Assembly: GCA_030150425.1 (NCBI GenBank)
Contig: JASLFY010000010.1
Span: forward strand, 1-9,360
From: Yimella sp.
GTDB taxonomy: Bacteria > Actinomycetota > Actinomycetes > Actinomycetales > Dermatophilaceae
Direction of reading: 5' to 3'
DNA: 9,360 bases
A program made the position numbers and the translations under genes. Below, piece by piece: positions 1 to 6,679 of the stretch. The notes under the pieces were generated by a model, which saw nothing but the letters and a program-made list of their open reading frames with translations, made no database searches and had not been told where the DNA came from. Each line of letters opens with the position of its first letter. Position 1 is the stretch's first letter.

Positions 1-51
1 GGTAACTCGTCCTGCGCGGGTGGGCGGGAAGCCGCGGACTAGGTTGGGCGC

Positions 52-1377
52 ATGGACGCCATGCTTGAACTGGACCTGCAACGCCTGTGTCTGGACGCCC
101 AGCGCAGCAGCCGTACCCCGGGCTTCGTCGCCGGCGTCGCCCGCCGCGGCGAGTCGGTGTGGGACACCGCGATCGGTCAGGCCGATCTGGACGACCCGGG
201 CGTCCCGCTCGGCCCGGACACCCAGTTCCTGGTCGCGTCGAACACCAAGACGTTCACCGCGACGATGGTGCTGCAGCTGCGCGACGAGGGCCGGCTCGAC
301 CTGGACGACCGGATCGGCGACCACCTGACCGGCGTGGAGCACGGCGCGGTGACCGTACGGCAGTTGCTGATCCACGGCAGCGGGATGCAGCGCGAACCGG
401 TCGGTGACGTCTGGGACACCCTGCAGTTCCCGGACCGCGCGGAACTGGTCACCGGCTGGAACGAGGCCGAGCGGATCGGCCGCCCGCACCACACCTGGCA
501 CTACAGCAACCTCGGCTTCGCCCTGCTCGGCGAACTCGTCGCCCGCCTCGACGGGCGCGAGTGGAGCGAGTCGCTGCAGCGCCGGCTGCTCGACCCGATC
601 GGTCTCACCCGCAGCTCGCTGCGCCTGCAGGCGCCGCACACCGCGCAGTACTACGTCGCCCCGTTCACCGACGTCCCGGTGCGCGAACCGCTGATCGACA
701 AGAAGGCGACCGCGTCGGCCGGCGCGCTGTGCAGCACGCTGCGCGACATGCTCACCTGGCACCAGTTCCTGATCGACCCCGACGAGAGCGTGCTGCGCAA
801 GGACACCGTCGCGGAGATGCTCACCCCGCAGCTGCTGACCGGCGCCGGCTGGACCGAGGCGTGGGGTCTGGGCTTCTCGCTGATCCGCCACGAGGGCCGC
901 ACCTGGTTCGGCCACACCGGCGGCTTGCCCGGCGGCATCACCGGCTTCTACTCCCACCGCGACTCCGGCCTGAGCGTCGGCGTGCTGATGAACGCCACCA
1001 ACGCGATCGAGCCCGACATGACCGCCGTACGGATGGGCAGCCTCGTCGCGGACCGTGAACCGGACCTGCCCGAGCCGTGGCGCCCCGGCACCGCCGCGCC
1101 GGCGGAGCTGTCCGAGCTGACCGGGCGCTGGTTCTCCGAGGGGTCGGGGTTCACCTTCGTCATCCGCGAGGGCGGGCTGCAGGCCCGGCTCGACCGGGCG
1201 CCGGCGACCGCGCCCTGGTCGACCTTCGAGCAGGTCTCCCCCGACGTCTACCGCACCACCGGTGGGCGGGAGACCGGCGAGAAGCTGGTCGTGCACCGCG
1301 ACGACACCGGCGCCGTACGCCAATTGAACTGGGCCACCTACAAGTTCACCCGGGAGCCGCTCGCCTTCGGCGAGTGA
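52..1377 (+). CDS. Serine hydrolase, class C beta-lactamase/family VIII esterase-like
   Basis: This 441-residue protein has the three signatures of the serine beta-lactamase/penicillin-binding-protein fold. They are the nucleophile motif S63-N-T-K66, the Y151-S-N153 triad and H288-T-G-G291 in the place of the KTG box. Residues about 8-340 form the hydrolase domain. Residues about 350-440 form a small beta-rich C-terminal domain of the kind often appended to these enzymes. By family it hydrolyses an ester or amide through an acyl-enzyme on Ser63; the substrate (beta-lactam, D-amino acid peptide or small ester) cannot be read from sequence. There is no signal peptide, lipobox or membrane segment, so it is probably cytosolic, unlike true AmpC or DD-peptidases. 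ATG at 52 follows an AGG eight bases upstream; a second in-frame ATG at 61 is an alternative start. It is read alone and converges on the lipoprotein gene. Fold confidence is high; physiological role is unknown. Confidence 0.93.
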   Translation: MDAMLELDLQRLCLDAQRSSRTPGFVAGVARRGESVWDTAIGQADLDDPGVPLGPDTQFLVASNTKTFTATMVLQLRDEGRLDLDDRIGDHLTGVEHGAVTVRQLLIHGSGMQREPVGDVWDTLQFPDRAELVTGWNEAERIGRPHHTWHYSNLGFALLGELVARLDGREWSESLQRRLLDPIGLTRSSLRLQAPHTAQYYVAPFTDVPVREPLIDKKATASAGALCSTLRDMLTWHQFLIDPDESVLRKDTVAEMLTPQLLTGAGWTEAWGLGFSLIRHEGRTWFGHTGGLPGGITGFYSHRDSGLSVGVLMNATNAIEPDMTAVRMGSLVADREPDLPEPWRPGTAAPAELSELTGRWFSEGSGFTFVIREGGLQARLDRAPATAPWSTFEQVSPDVYRTTGGRETGEKLVVHRDDTGAVRQLNWATYKFTREPLAFGE

Positions 1378-1380
1378 TTC

Positions 1381-1428
1381 CGTACGAACGAACCCCCACC
1401 GCAGCAGCGGTGGGGGTTCGTTCGTACG
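1381..1428. terminator. Bidirectional terminator, perfect 22-bp stem
   Basis: The arms at 1381-1402 and 1407-1428 are exact reverse complements, separated by a 4-nt AGCA loop. The stem has a GC-rich core (ACCCCCACCGC) and a mixed outer part (CGTACGAACGA). It begins 3 nt after the serine hydrolase stop codon and ends 15 nt before the stop of the convergent lipoprotein gene, so one hairpin can end both transcripts. There is no U-tract on either side, which is common for actinobacterial intrinsic terminators. The terminator role is inferred from position and symmetry. Confidence 0.85.
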
Positions 1429-1443
1429 CGGTGTCGGCCGACG

Positions 1444-2145
1444 TCACTTCCAGGTGAGGTTGTGCTCGTAGTCGTTGTAGACGACCTTGGACGACTTGTC
1501 GCCGGTGATCTGGTAGATGTAGCAGCCCTTTCCGACCTCACCGACCTGCAGCGTCGCCGTCGAGTCGGTCTTGCAGGCGTCGACGTCGCCGTACATCCGG
1601 CGTGCGGTCTGGCCGGAGGCGAAGTCGGGGTGCAGGAACAGACCGTTGATCGCCGAGGTGCGGAACTTGCCGGTGGAGCCGATCTTGATCGGGCTGACCT
1701 CGAAGTTCACGAAGTAGACCGTGCCCTTGGCCTTGTCCAGGCCCTGCGAGTAGACCGAGTCGGGCGCGACCTGCAGGTCCTTCACCGTCAGCCGGTAGGT
1801 CTCGTCGTCGTCCTCGATGACGGCCGGGTCACCGAAGGAGAACGTGGCGTTCTTGTCGCTCGGCGTGACCGGGCCGGACGCCGTGGAGCCGCCGGTCGAG
1901 GACTCGGTGGAGGTCGAGGAGTCGCTCGAGGTGGACGACTCGGTCGAGCTGGAGGTGTCCGACGAGGAGGTCGAGCTGGAGCTGGAGCTGTCCGACGAGG
2001 TGGTGCTCGACGTCGAGGAGGACTGGGTTGGGGTCGAGGTCGCGGTGCCGGCCGTGTCGTCGGGCCCGCAGGCCGCCAACGAGAGGGCGCCGACGACGGC
2101 GAAGGCTGCGGCGACGGCGCGATTGCGAACAGCGTTGGTGGTCAT
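1444..2145 (-). CDS. Secreted lipoprotein with Ser/Thr-rich linker
   Basis: This predicted 233-residue lipoprotein has a type II signal peptide: basic MTTNAVRNR, a hydrophobic Ala/Val core and a lipobox L23-A-A-C26, with Cys26 as the lipidated residue. Residues about 32-90 are a low-complexity tether made almost only of Ser, Thr, Asp and Glu. Residues about 97-233 form a compact, probably beta-sandwich domain. C191 and C208 are the only cysteines in that domain and could form a disulfide. The fold loosely resembles the DUF4352-type domains found on actinobacterial lipoproteins, but I do not recognise a named family and assign no function. The start is the ATG at 2145, chosen because GAGGGG lies 7 nt upstream and the signal peptide begins there. 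A longer reading from 2229 would run through a terminator hairpin and hide the signal peptide. The gene lies downstream of topA in the same direction. Confidence 0.88.
   Translation of the reverse strand: MTTNAVRNRAVAAAFAVVGALSLAACGPDDTAGTATSTPTQSSSTSSTTSSDSSSSSSTSSSDTSSSTESSTSSDSSTSTESSTGGSTASGPVTPSDKNATFSFGDPAVIEDDDETYRLTVKDLQVAPDSVYSQGLDKAKGTVYFVNFEVSPIKIGSTGKFRTSAINGLFLHPDFASGQTARRMYGDVDACKTDSTATLQVGEVGKGCYIYQITGDKSSKVVYNDYEHNLTWK
1876..2031 (-). repeat. Low-complexity tract encoding the lipoprotein linker
   Basis: This stretch encodes about 52 residues (roughly 39-90 of the lipoprotein), nearly all Ser or Thr with scattered Asp and Glu. On the + strand it reads as irregular repeats of GAGGTCGAG, GAGCTGGAG and GACGACTCG-like blocks. 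The DNA is quasi-repetitive rather than an exact tandem array. Such a tract can shrink or grow by slippage, so its length may vary between strains. As protein it should act as an extended, acidic and possibly O-glycosylated spacer between the lipid anchor and the C-terminal domain; glycosylation is inference. Confidence 0.8.
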
Positions 2146-2152
2146 GGTGTTT

Positions 2153-2158
2153 CCCCTC
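2153..2158 (-). promoter_or_regulatory. Ribosome binding site of the lipoprotein gene
   Basis: Read on the minus strand this is GAGGGG, 7 nt before the ATG at 2145. It decides the start in favour of the short form carrying the signal peptide, over the in-frame start at 2229. Confidence 0.82.
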
Positions 2159-2185
2159 AGGAGTGCTTCGTATGAACCGGGCGTG

Positions 2186-2228
2186 TGACGGGGCGCCGGC
2201 CGGATCGGTTCCGGTCGGCGCCCCGTCA
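2186..2228 (-). terminator. Terminator downstream of topA
   Basis: The arms at 2186-2204 and 2210-2228 pair over 19 positions with a single non-Watson-Crick position, around the 5-nt loop TCGGT. The hairpin starts 28 nt past the topA stop codon on the minus strand and is very GC-rich (GGGGCGCCGG core). There is no U-tract. It most likely ends topA transcription before the lipoprotein gene, whose start codon is only 40 nt further on. Any lipoprotein promoter would have to sit in 2146-2185 or overlap this hairpin; I see no convincing -35/-10 pair there. Confidence 0.8.
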
Positions 2229-2256
2229 TGTGAAGTCTGCTCGTCGAAGGCGCGGG

Positions 2257-5016
2257 TCAGGCCTTCTTCGCGGCCGACTTCGTCGTCTTCTTCGCCGCGG
2301 TCTTCTTGGCCGCCGTCTTGCGCGTGGTCGTCTTCTTGGCCGTGGTCTTCTTCGCCGCCCGCTTGCGGGTCGTCGGACCCTTCGCCCGCTTCTCGGCGAG
2401 CAACTCGAAACCGCGCTCCGGGGTGATGGTGGCCGGGTCGTCGTCCTTGCGCAGCGTCGCGTTCGTCTCGCCGTCGGTGACGTACGGACCGAAGCGGCCG
2501 TCCTTGACCACGACCGGCTTGCCGGACGCCGGGTCGTCGCCGAGTTCCTTCAGCGGCGCCGCGGCCGCACGACCGCGCTGCTTCGGCTGGGCGTAGATCG
2601 CCTCTGCCTCGGCGAGCGTGATGTCGAAGATCTGCGCCTCGGTCTGCAGCGACCGGGAGTCGCTGCCCTTCTTCAGGTACGGCCCGTAGCGACCGTTCTG
2701 CGCGGTGATCTCGACGTCCTCACCGGCGTCGTTCTTCGACACACCGACCACGCGCGGCAGGCTGAGCAGCTTCAGCGCGACGTCGAGGTCGATGGAGCCG
2801 AGGTCCATGTCCTTGAACAGCGACGCCGTCCGCGGCTTGACCTTCTTGGCGCCCCGCTTCGGCTTCTCGTCCGACTCGGGCAACACCTCGGTGACGTACG
2901 GCCCGTAGCGGCCGGCCTTGGCGACGATCTCGTGACCCGACTCGGGGTCCTTGCCCAGAACGCGCCCGTCGTCGTCCGCCGCCTCCAGCAGTTCGCGGAT
3001 CTTCTCCGGGGTCATCTCGTCCGGCGCGATGTCGTCGGTGATCGACGCGCGACGCGTGTCCTTGACCTCGGCGCCGTCGGCGACCTCACCGGTGGCCGGG
3101 TCGACGCCGGTCGGCGCCAGTTCGGTGACGTACGGGCCGTAGCGGCCGACGCGCACGGCGAGGTTGTCGCCGATGCGGATCGTCGAGATCTCGCGGGCGT
3201 CGATCTCACCGAGGTCGTCGACCATCCGGCGCAGGCCCTCGCGGGACTCGCCCTCGTTGCCGAAGTAGAACTTCGTGAGCCACGCCACCCGCTGCTCGTC
3301 ACCGGAGGCGATGCGGTCGAGGTCCTCCTCCATCGACGCGGTGAAGCTGTAGTCGACCAGGCCCGGGAAGTGCTCCTCCATCAACCGGGTGACCGCGAAC
3401 GCGGTCCACGTCGGGATGAGCGCCGAGCCGCGCTTGGTGATGTAGCCGCGGTTGGTGATGGTGGCGATCGTCGGTTCGTACGTCGACGGGCGGCCGATGC
3501 CCATCTCCTCCATCGCCTTCACGATCGAGGCCTCGGTGTAGCGCGGCGGCGGCGAGGTCTCGTGGCCCTTCGCCTCCGCGTCGACGACCTCCAGGTCGAC
3601 GCCCTCGGACAGCTTGGGCAGCCGGCGCTCGGCCTGCTCGTCGGCGTTGCGGTCGAAGTCGCGGCCCTCCTCGTACGCCGCCAGGAAGCCGCGGAAGGTG
3701 ATGACGGTGCCGCTGGCGCTGAACTCGGCGACCTTCGCGCCGGCGGCGTCGATCGGCACCTCGAGCTTGACCGTCGCGGTCGAACCGCGGGCGTCGGCCA
3801 TCTGGGAGGCGACGGTGCGCTTCCAGATCAGCTCGTAGAGGGCGTACTCGGTGCCGCGCAGCTCGCCGGCAACCTGCGCCGGGGTGCGGAACCGGTCACC
3901 GGCCGGGCGGATCGCCTCGTGCGCCTCCTGGGCGCCCTTGGCCTTGCCGGCGTAACGGCGCGGGGCGTCGGGGACGTACTCGCTGCCGTACAGGTCGCGG
4001 GCCTGGGTGCGGGCCGCGGTCAGCGCCGACTCGGACAGCACGACCGAGTCCGTACGCATGTAGGTGATGTAGCCGTTCTCGTACAGCCGCTGCGCGGCAC
4101 GCATCGTGTCGCGGCTGGACAGGCGCAGCTTGCGGCTGGCCTCCTGCTGCAGCGTCGAGGTGGTGAACGGGGCGCTCGGGCGGCGGGTGTACGGCTTCTC
4201 CTGCACCGAGGAGACCGTGGCGTGGCCGGCCTTGACGGCCTCGGCCACGGCGGTGGCGCGCTGCGAGTCGAGGTGGACGACGCCCTTGCCGGTCAGCTGA
4301 CCGCGGTCGTCGAAGTCGCGTCCGGTGGCCACGCGGGTGCCGTCCAGGCCGGACAGGCGGGCCCCGAAGTCCTTGCCGGCACCGGCGGTGAACTCACCGT
4401 CGACGTCCCAGTACGACGCCGCCCGGAACGCCATCCGCTCGCGCTCCCGCTCGACGATCATCCGGGTGACGACCGACTGCACGCGGCCCGCGGACAGGCC
4501 CTGGCGGACCTTGCGCCACAGCACCGGGCTGACCTCGTAGCCGTACAACCGGTCGAGGATGCGCCGGGTCTCCTGGGCGTCGACCAGCGAGGTGTCCAGG
4601 TCGCGGGTGTTGTTCGCCGCGCGCAGGATCGCTTCCTTGGTGATCTCGTGGAAGACCATCCGCTTGACCGGAACCTTGGGCTTGAGGACTTCCAGCAGGT
4701 GCCACGCGATGGCTTCGCCCTCGCGGTCCTCATCGGTCGCGAGCAGGAGTTCGTCGGAGTCCTTCAGGGCGCGCTTGAGCTCGGCGACCTTCTTCTTCTT
4801 GTCGGCGTCGACGACGTAGTAGGGCTCGAAACCGGAGTCGACGTCGACCGCGAACTTGCCGAACGGACCCTTCTTCATCTCGGCCGGCAGCTCCGAGGGG
4901 GTCGGCAGGTCACGGATGTGACCGGCGCTGGCGTCGACGGTGTAGTCGGCGCCGAGGAAGCCACCGATCTTCTTGGCCTTGGCGGGTGACTCGACGATGA
5001 CGAGCTTGCGCGACAC
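2257..5016 (-). CDS. topA: DNA topoisomerase I (type IA), TopA
   Basis: This 919-residue enzyme relaxes negatively supercoiled DNA by single-strand passage through a 5'-phosphotyrosine link. The N-terminal Toprim domain carries LVIVESPAKAKKI with Glu9 and the acidic D95-E-D97-R-E99 motif that binds Mg2+. Catalytic Tyr319 lies in YITYMRTDS, and HEAIRP and GIGRPSTYEPTIATI are further type IA signatures. The C-terminal part has four GR(Y/F)GPY(V/L) repeats at about 624, 702, 775 and 840, and no cysteine zinc fingers. It ends in a tail of about 44 residues rich in Lys, Ala and Thr (KKTTAKK-type repeats), as in actinobacterial TopA, where such tails promote DNA binding and processivity. The start is the GTG at 5016: AAGGAG lies 9 nt upstream and the protein then begins SRKLVIVESPAKA. 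An in-frame GTG at 5061 would add 15 residues but lacks a ribosome binding site. Confidence 0.98.
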   Translation of the reverse strand: MSRKLVIVESPAKAKKIGGFLGADYTVDASAGHIRDLPTPSELPAEMKKGPFGKFAVDVDSGFEPYYVVDADKKKKVAELKRALKDSDELLLATDEDREGEAIAWHLLEVLKPKVPVKRMVFHEITKEAILRAANNTRDLDTSLVDAQETRRILDRLYGYEVSPVLWRKVRQGLSAGRVQSVVTRMIVERERERMAFRAASYWDVDGEFTAGAGKDFGARLSGLDGTRVATGRDFDDRGQLTGKGVVHLDSQRATAVAEAVKAGHATVSSVQEKPYTRRPSAPFTTSTLQQEASRKLRLSSRDTMRAAQRLYENGYITYMRTDSVVLSESALTAARTQARDLYGSEYVPDAPRRYAGKAKGAQEAHEAIRPAGDRFRTPAQVAGELRGTEYALYELIWKRTVASQMADARGSTATVKLEVPIDAAGAKVAEFSASGTVITFRGFLAAYEEGRDFDRNADEQAERRLPKLSEGVDLEVVDAEAKGHETSPPPRYTEASIVKAMEEMGIGRPSTYEPTIATITNRGYITKRGSALIPTWTAFAVTRLMEEHFPGLVDYSFTASMEEDLDRIASGDEQRVAWLTKFYFGNEGESREGLRRMVDDLGEIDAREISTIRIGDNLAVRVGRYGPYVTELAPTGVDPATGEVADGAEVKDTRRASITDDIAPDEMTPEKIRELLEAADDDGRVLGKDPESGHEIVAKAGRYGPYVTEVLPESDEKPKRGAKKVKPRTASLFKDMDLGSIDLDVALKLLSLPRVVGVSKNDAGEDVEITAQNGRYGPYLKKGSDSRSLQTEAQIFDITLAEAEAIYAQPKQRGRAAAAPLKELGDDPASGKPVVVKDGRFGPYVTDGETNATLRKDDDPATITPERGFELLAEKRAKGPTTRKRAAKKTTAKKTTTRKTAAKKTAAKKTTKSAAKKA

Positions 5017-5025
5017 TTCGATGTG

Positions 5026-5031
5026 CTCCTT
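5026..5031 (-). promoter_or_regulatory. topA: Ribosome binding site of topA
   Basis: AAGGAG on the minus strand lies 9 nt before the GTG at 5016. It selects this GTG over the in-frame upstream GTG at 5061 and agrees with the family's usual N-terminus. Confidence 0.85.
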
Positions 5032-5045
5032 GTCTCGGGCACCGT

Positions 5046-5064
5046 GCAGTGGATTCGTCACTGC
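5046..5064 (-). promoter_or_regulatory. Small inverted repeat in the topA leader
   Basis: GCAGTG and CACTGC are perfect 6-bp arms around the 7-nt spacer GATTCGT, 15 nt upstream of the topA ribosome binding site. It could be an operator or a leader hairpin. It is short enough to arise by chance in a GC-rich genome. The rest of the 145-bp gap (5017-5161) shows no convincing -35/-10 pair, although topA probably has its own promoter here, given the hairpin that precedes it. Confidence 0.3.
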
Positions 5065-5134
5065 TTCGACGGCAACCGTGCTGACCGTAACCCGTCGCGG
5101 TGGAAGGGCACTACATCACCCGGCCCGCTGTGAG

Positions 5135-5169
5135 CCGCGTCACGCGGTGGCGGACACCGCGTCACGCGG
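5135..5169 (-). terminator. Probable hairpin terminator after the methyltransferase
   Basis: The arms at 5135-5149 and 5155-5169 pair at 14 of 15 positions, with one central mismatch, around the 5-nt loop at 5150-5154. The hairpin exists only because the 22-bp unit is duplicated. The methyltransferase stop codon lies inside the first arm to be transcribed. It could stop or weaken read-through from the STAS-methyltransferase unit into topA. There is no U-tract, so the terminator role is inferred. Confidence 0.55.
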
Positions 5170-5178
5170 TGGCGGACA
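5135..5178. repeat. Perfect 22-bp tandem duplication over a stop codon
   Basis: The 22-bp unit at 5135-5156 is repeated exactly at 5157-5178, and both copies are followed by CC. The second copy holds the last codons and TGA stop (5162-5164) of the methyltransferase gene. The first copy lies just beyond the stop and reproduces the same coding end and TGA, in a different register because 22 is not a multiple of 3. Each unit contains the quasi-palindrome CCGCGTCACGCGG. Confidence 0.92.
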
Positions 5179-6679
5179 CCAGGAATCCGGTCTCGACCAA
5201 TCGGCGTACGACGGGTTCGGCGCGCTCGACCAGGTCGGCGGCATCGCGCTCCAGCAGGGCCGCGATGGCGTTGATCGCCTGGCGGGCGGTGAGCTCGCCG
5301 TCGGCGACGGAGAGGTAGCCGCTGGTCACGGTGTCGACGTGCAGCTGCCGGCCGAGGCCGCCGCCCTGGGTCACGCGGATGACCCGCGGGTCCTCCTCGC
5401 CGGGGTGGAAGAAGCGCTCCTCGGTGACGTCGTCGGCCACCCGCCACGGCTGGTCGAGCACCTCGCCGGGGTGTTCCGCGGTCCAGGTGAGGGCGGCCAG
5501 TTCGCGGTCGACGGCGGGTCCCATCGGCGTCGCGACCGGACCGGTGTGTTCCTCCAGCACCCGGAACGGCTCGCGGTCGGTGGCCGGCCGCTGCAGGGTG
5601 ATCACACCGAAACCGACGTGGTCGACCTCGCGCGCGGCGAAGTCGTCGAGCCAGGCTTCGTACATCCGGGTGTAGGTGGGGGTGCCCGGCCGGTGGCCGC
5701 CGTCGCGGGCCCACAGCTCGGCGTACTCGGCCGGGTCCTGGGTCTCGCGCTGCACCACCCACGCATCCAGCCCGGTCGGTGCCAGCCACTCGCGGACGAC
5801 GTCGGTCCAGTCCTGACCGGCGCGCACCTCCCAGTTGCCGAGCAGCTGCGCCACCCCACCGGGCTCGAGCACCTGCTCGACCTGCTGCACGACGGTTCGT
5901 ACGAGGGAGTCGCCGACCATGCCACCGTCGCGGTACTCGAACTGCGGCACCCCGTCGACGCGCGGCGTGATGACGAACGGCGGATTGCTGACGACCAGGT
6001 CGAACCGGCGGCCGGCGACGGGTTCGAACAGCGACCCCTGCACCAGCTCCCAGTCGAGGTCGTTCAGCGCGGCGTTGAACGCGGCGATCTCGACGGCCTG
6101 CTCGGACAGGTCGGTCGCGGTGACCCGGTCGCAGTGACCGCTGAGGTGCAACGACTGCACGCCGCAGCCGGCACCCATGTCGAGCGCCGCGCCGGCGCGG
6201 CGGCGCGGGGTCCATCCGGCGAGCGTGGTCGAGGCGCCACCGATGCCGAGGACGTGCTCGTCGGCCAGCGGTTGGTCGGTGACCAGTTCGGACAGGTCCG
6301 ACACGACCCACCAGTGCCGCTCGTCGGCGGCGTACGGGCGCAGGTCGAAGCGGGAACGCAGACCGTCGGGGACCTCGGCGGCGAGCCCGAGCCGTACGAG
6401 GGTGGCGGCGCCGACGGTCGGCAGGGCCAGGTCGAGGTCCTCGGCGGACTCGGCCGAGCCGAGGGCGAAGAACCGGATCAGGACGTCGAGCGGGGCGTCG
6501 CCGCGTACGGCGCGGCGGGCGGGCAACACCTGTTCGCGGTGCAGTGCGGCGGCGGCGACCGGGCCGAGGCGGGTCTCGATGCCGTCGACGGTGAAGTCCG
6601 CGGCGGCCAGATCGGCGCGCAGGTCGGCCAGGGCGGCCCGGTCCGGGCTCAGCCCGGTGGTGTTCGGCTCCGTCGTCAC
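5162..6679 (-). CDS. SAM-dependent methyltransferase, N6/N5-type (NPPF), three-part
   Basis: This 505-residue protein has a class I methyltransferase core. The SAM-binding motif is ALDMGAGCG at about 165-173, with an acidic residue after strand 2 (ATD190). Motif IV is S-N-P-P-F at 231-235, the signature of enzymes that methylate amide or exocyclic amino nitrogens, as in HemK/PrmC glutamine and N6-adenine methyltransferases. About 150 N-terminal residues precede the core and look like a helical, winged-helix-type module. About 140 residues follow it (365-505), ending in a helical segment (LTARQAINAIAALLERDAADL). I believe these flanking parts match the uncharacterised domains seen on actinobacterial relatives (DUF7059/DUF7782, from memory). 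Substrate is unknown: ribosomal protein, rRNA or a small molecule are all possible. The GTG start at 6679 overlaps the STAS stop codon by 4 nt, so translation is probably coupled. No separate ribosome binding site is needed or obvious. Confidence 0.9.
   Translation of the reverse strand: MTTEPNTTGLSPDRAALADLRADLAAADFTVDGIETRLGPVAAAALHREQVLPARRAVRGDAPLDVLIRFFALGSAESAEDLDLALPTVGAATLVRLGLAAEVPDGLRSRFDLRPYAADERHWWVVSDLSELVTDQPLADEHVLGIGGASTTLAGWTPRRRAGAALDMGAGCGVQSLHLSGHCDRVTATDLSEQAVEIAAFNAALNDLDWELVQGSLFEPVAGRRFDLVVSNPPFVITPRVDGVPQFEYRDGGMVGDSLVRTVVQQVEQVLEPGGVAQLLGNWEVRAGQDWTDVVREWLAPTGLDAWVVQRETQDPAEYAELWARDGGHRPGTPTYTRMYEAWLDDFAAREVDHVGFGVITLQRPATDREPFRVLEEHTGPVATPMGPAVDRELAALTWTAEHPGEVLDQPWRVADDVTEERFFHPGEEDPRVIRVTQGGGLGRQLHVDTVTSGYLSVADGELTARQAINAIAALLERDAADLVERAEPVVRRLVETGFLVSATA

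Noticed and set aside
2146..2229. A longer N-terminus for the lipoprotein
   Set aside because: It would translate the topA terminator hairpin and bury the lipoprotein signal. The ATG at 2145 has a good ribosome binding site.
2470..3150. Recurring ACGTACGG(C/G/A)CC-like words in this stretch
   Set aside because: They encode the repeated GRYGPYV segments of the TopA C-terminus, so they follow from protein repeats and are not an independent DNA element.
2185..4989. A 934-codon open frame on the + strand opposite topA
   Set aside because: It is the antisense shadow of a high-GC gene. Its translation is Arg/Gly/Leu/Val-rich with no domain, while the minus-strand frame has all the TopA motifs.
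5017..5061. Fifteen extra N-terminal residues on TopA
   Set aside because: The upstream GTG has no Shine-Dalgarno, and the added residues precede the conserved SRKLVIVESPAKA start of the family.
5135..5178. The 22-bp direct repeat as an attachment site or CRISPR remnant
   Set aside because: The copies are directly adjacent with no spacer, and there is no integrase, cas gene or tRNA nearby. A simple tandem duplication explains it.
5058..6311. A 417-codon minus-strand frame overlapping the methyltransferase
   Set aside because: It is an Arg/Pro/Gly-rich out-of-frame reading of the methyltransferase gene.
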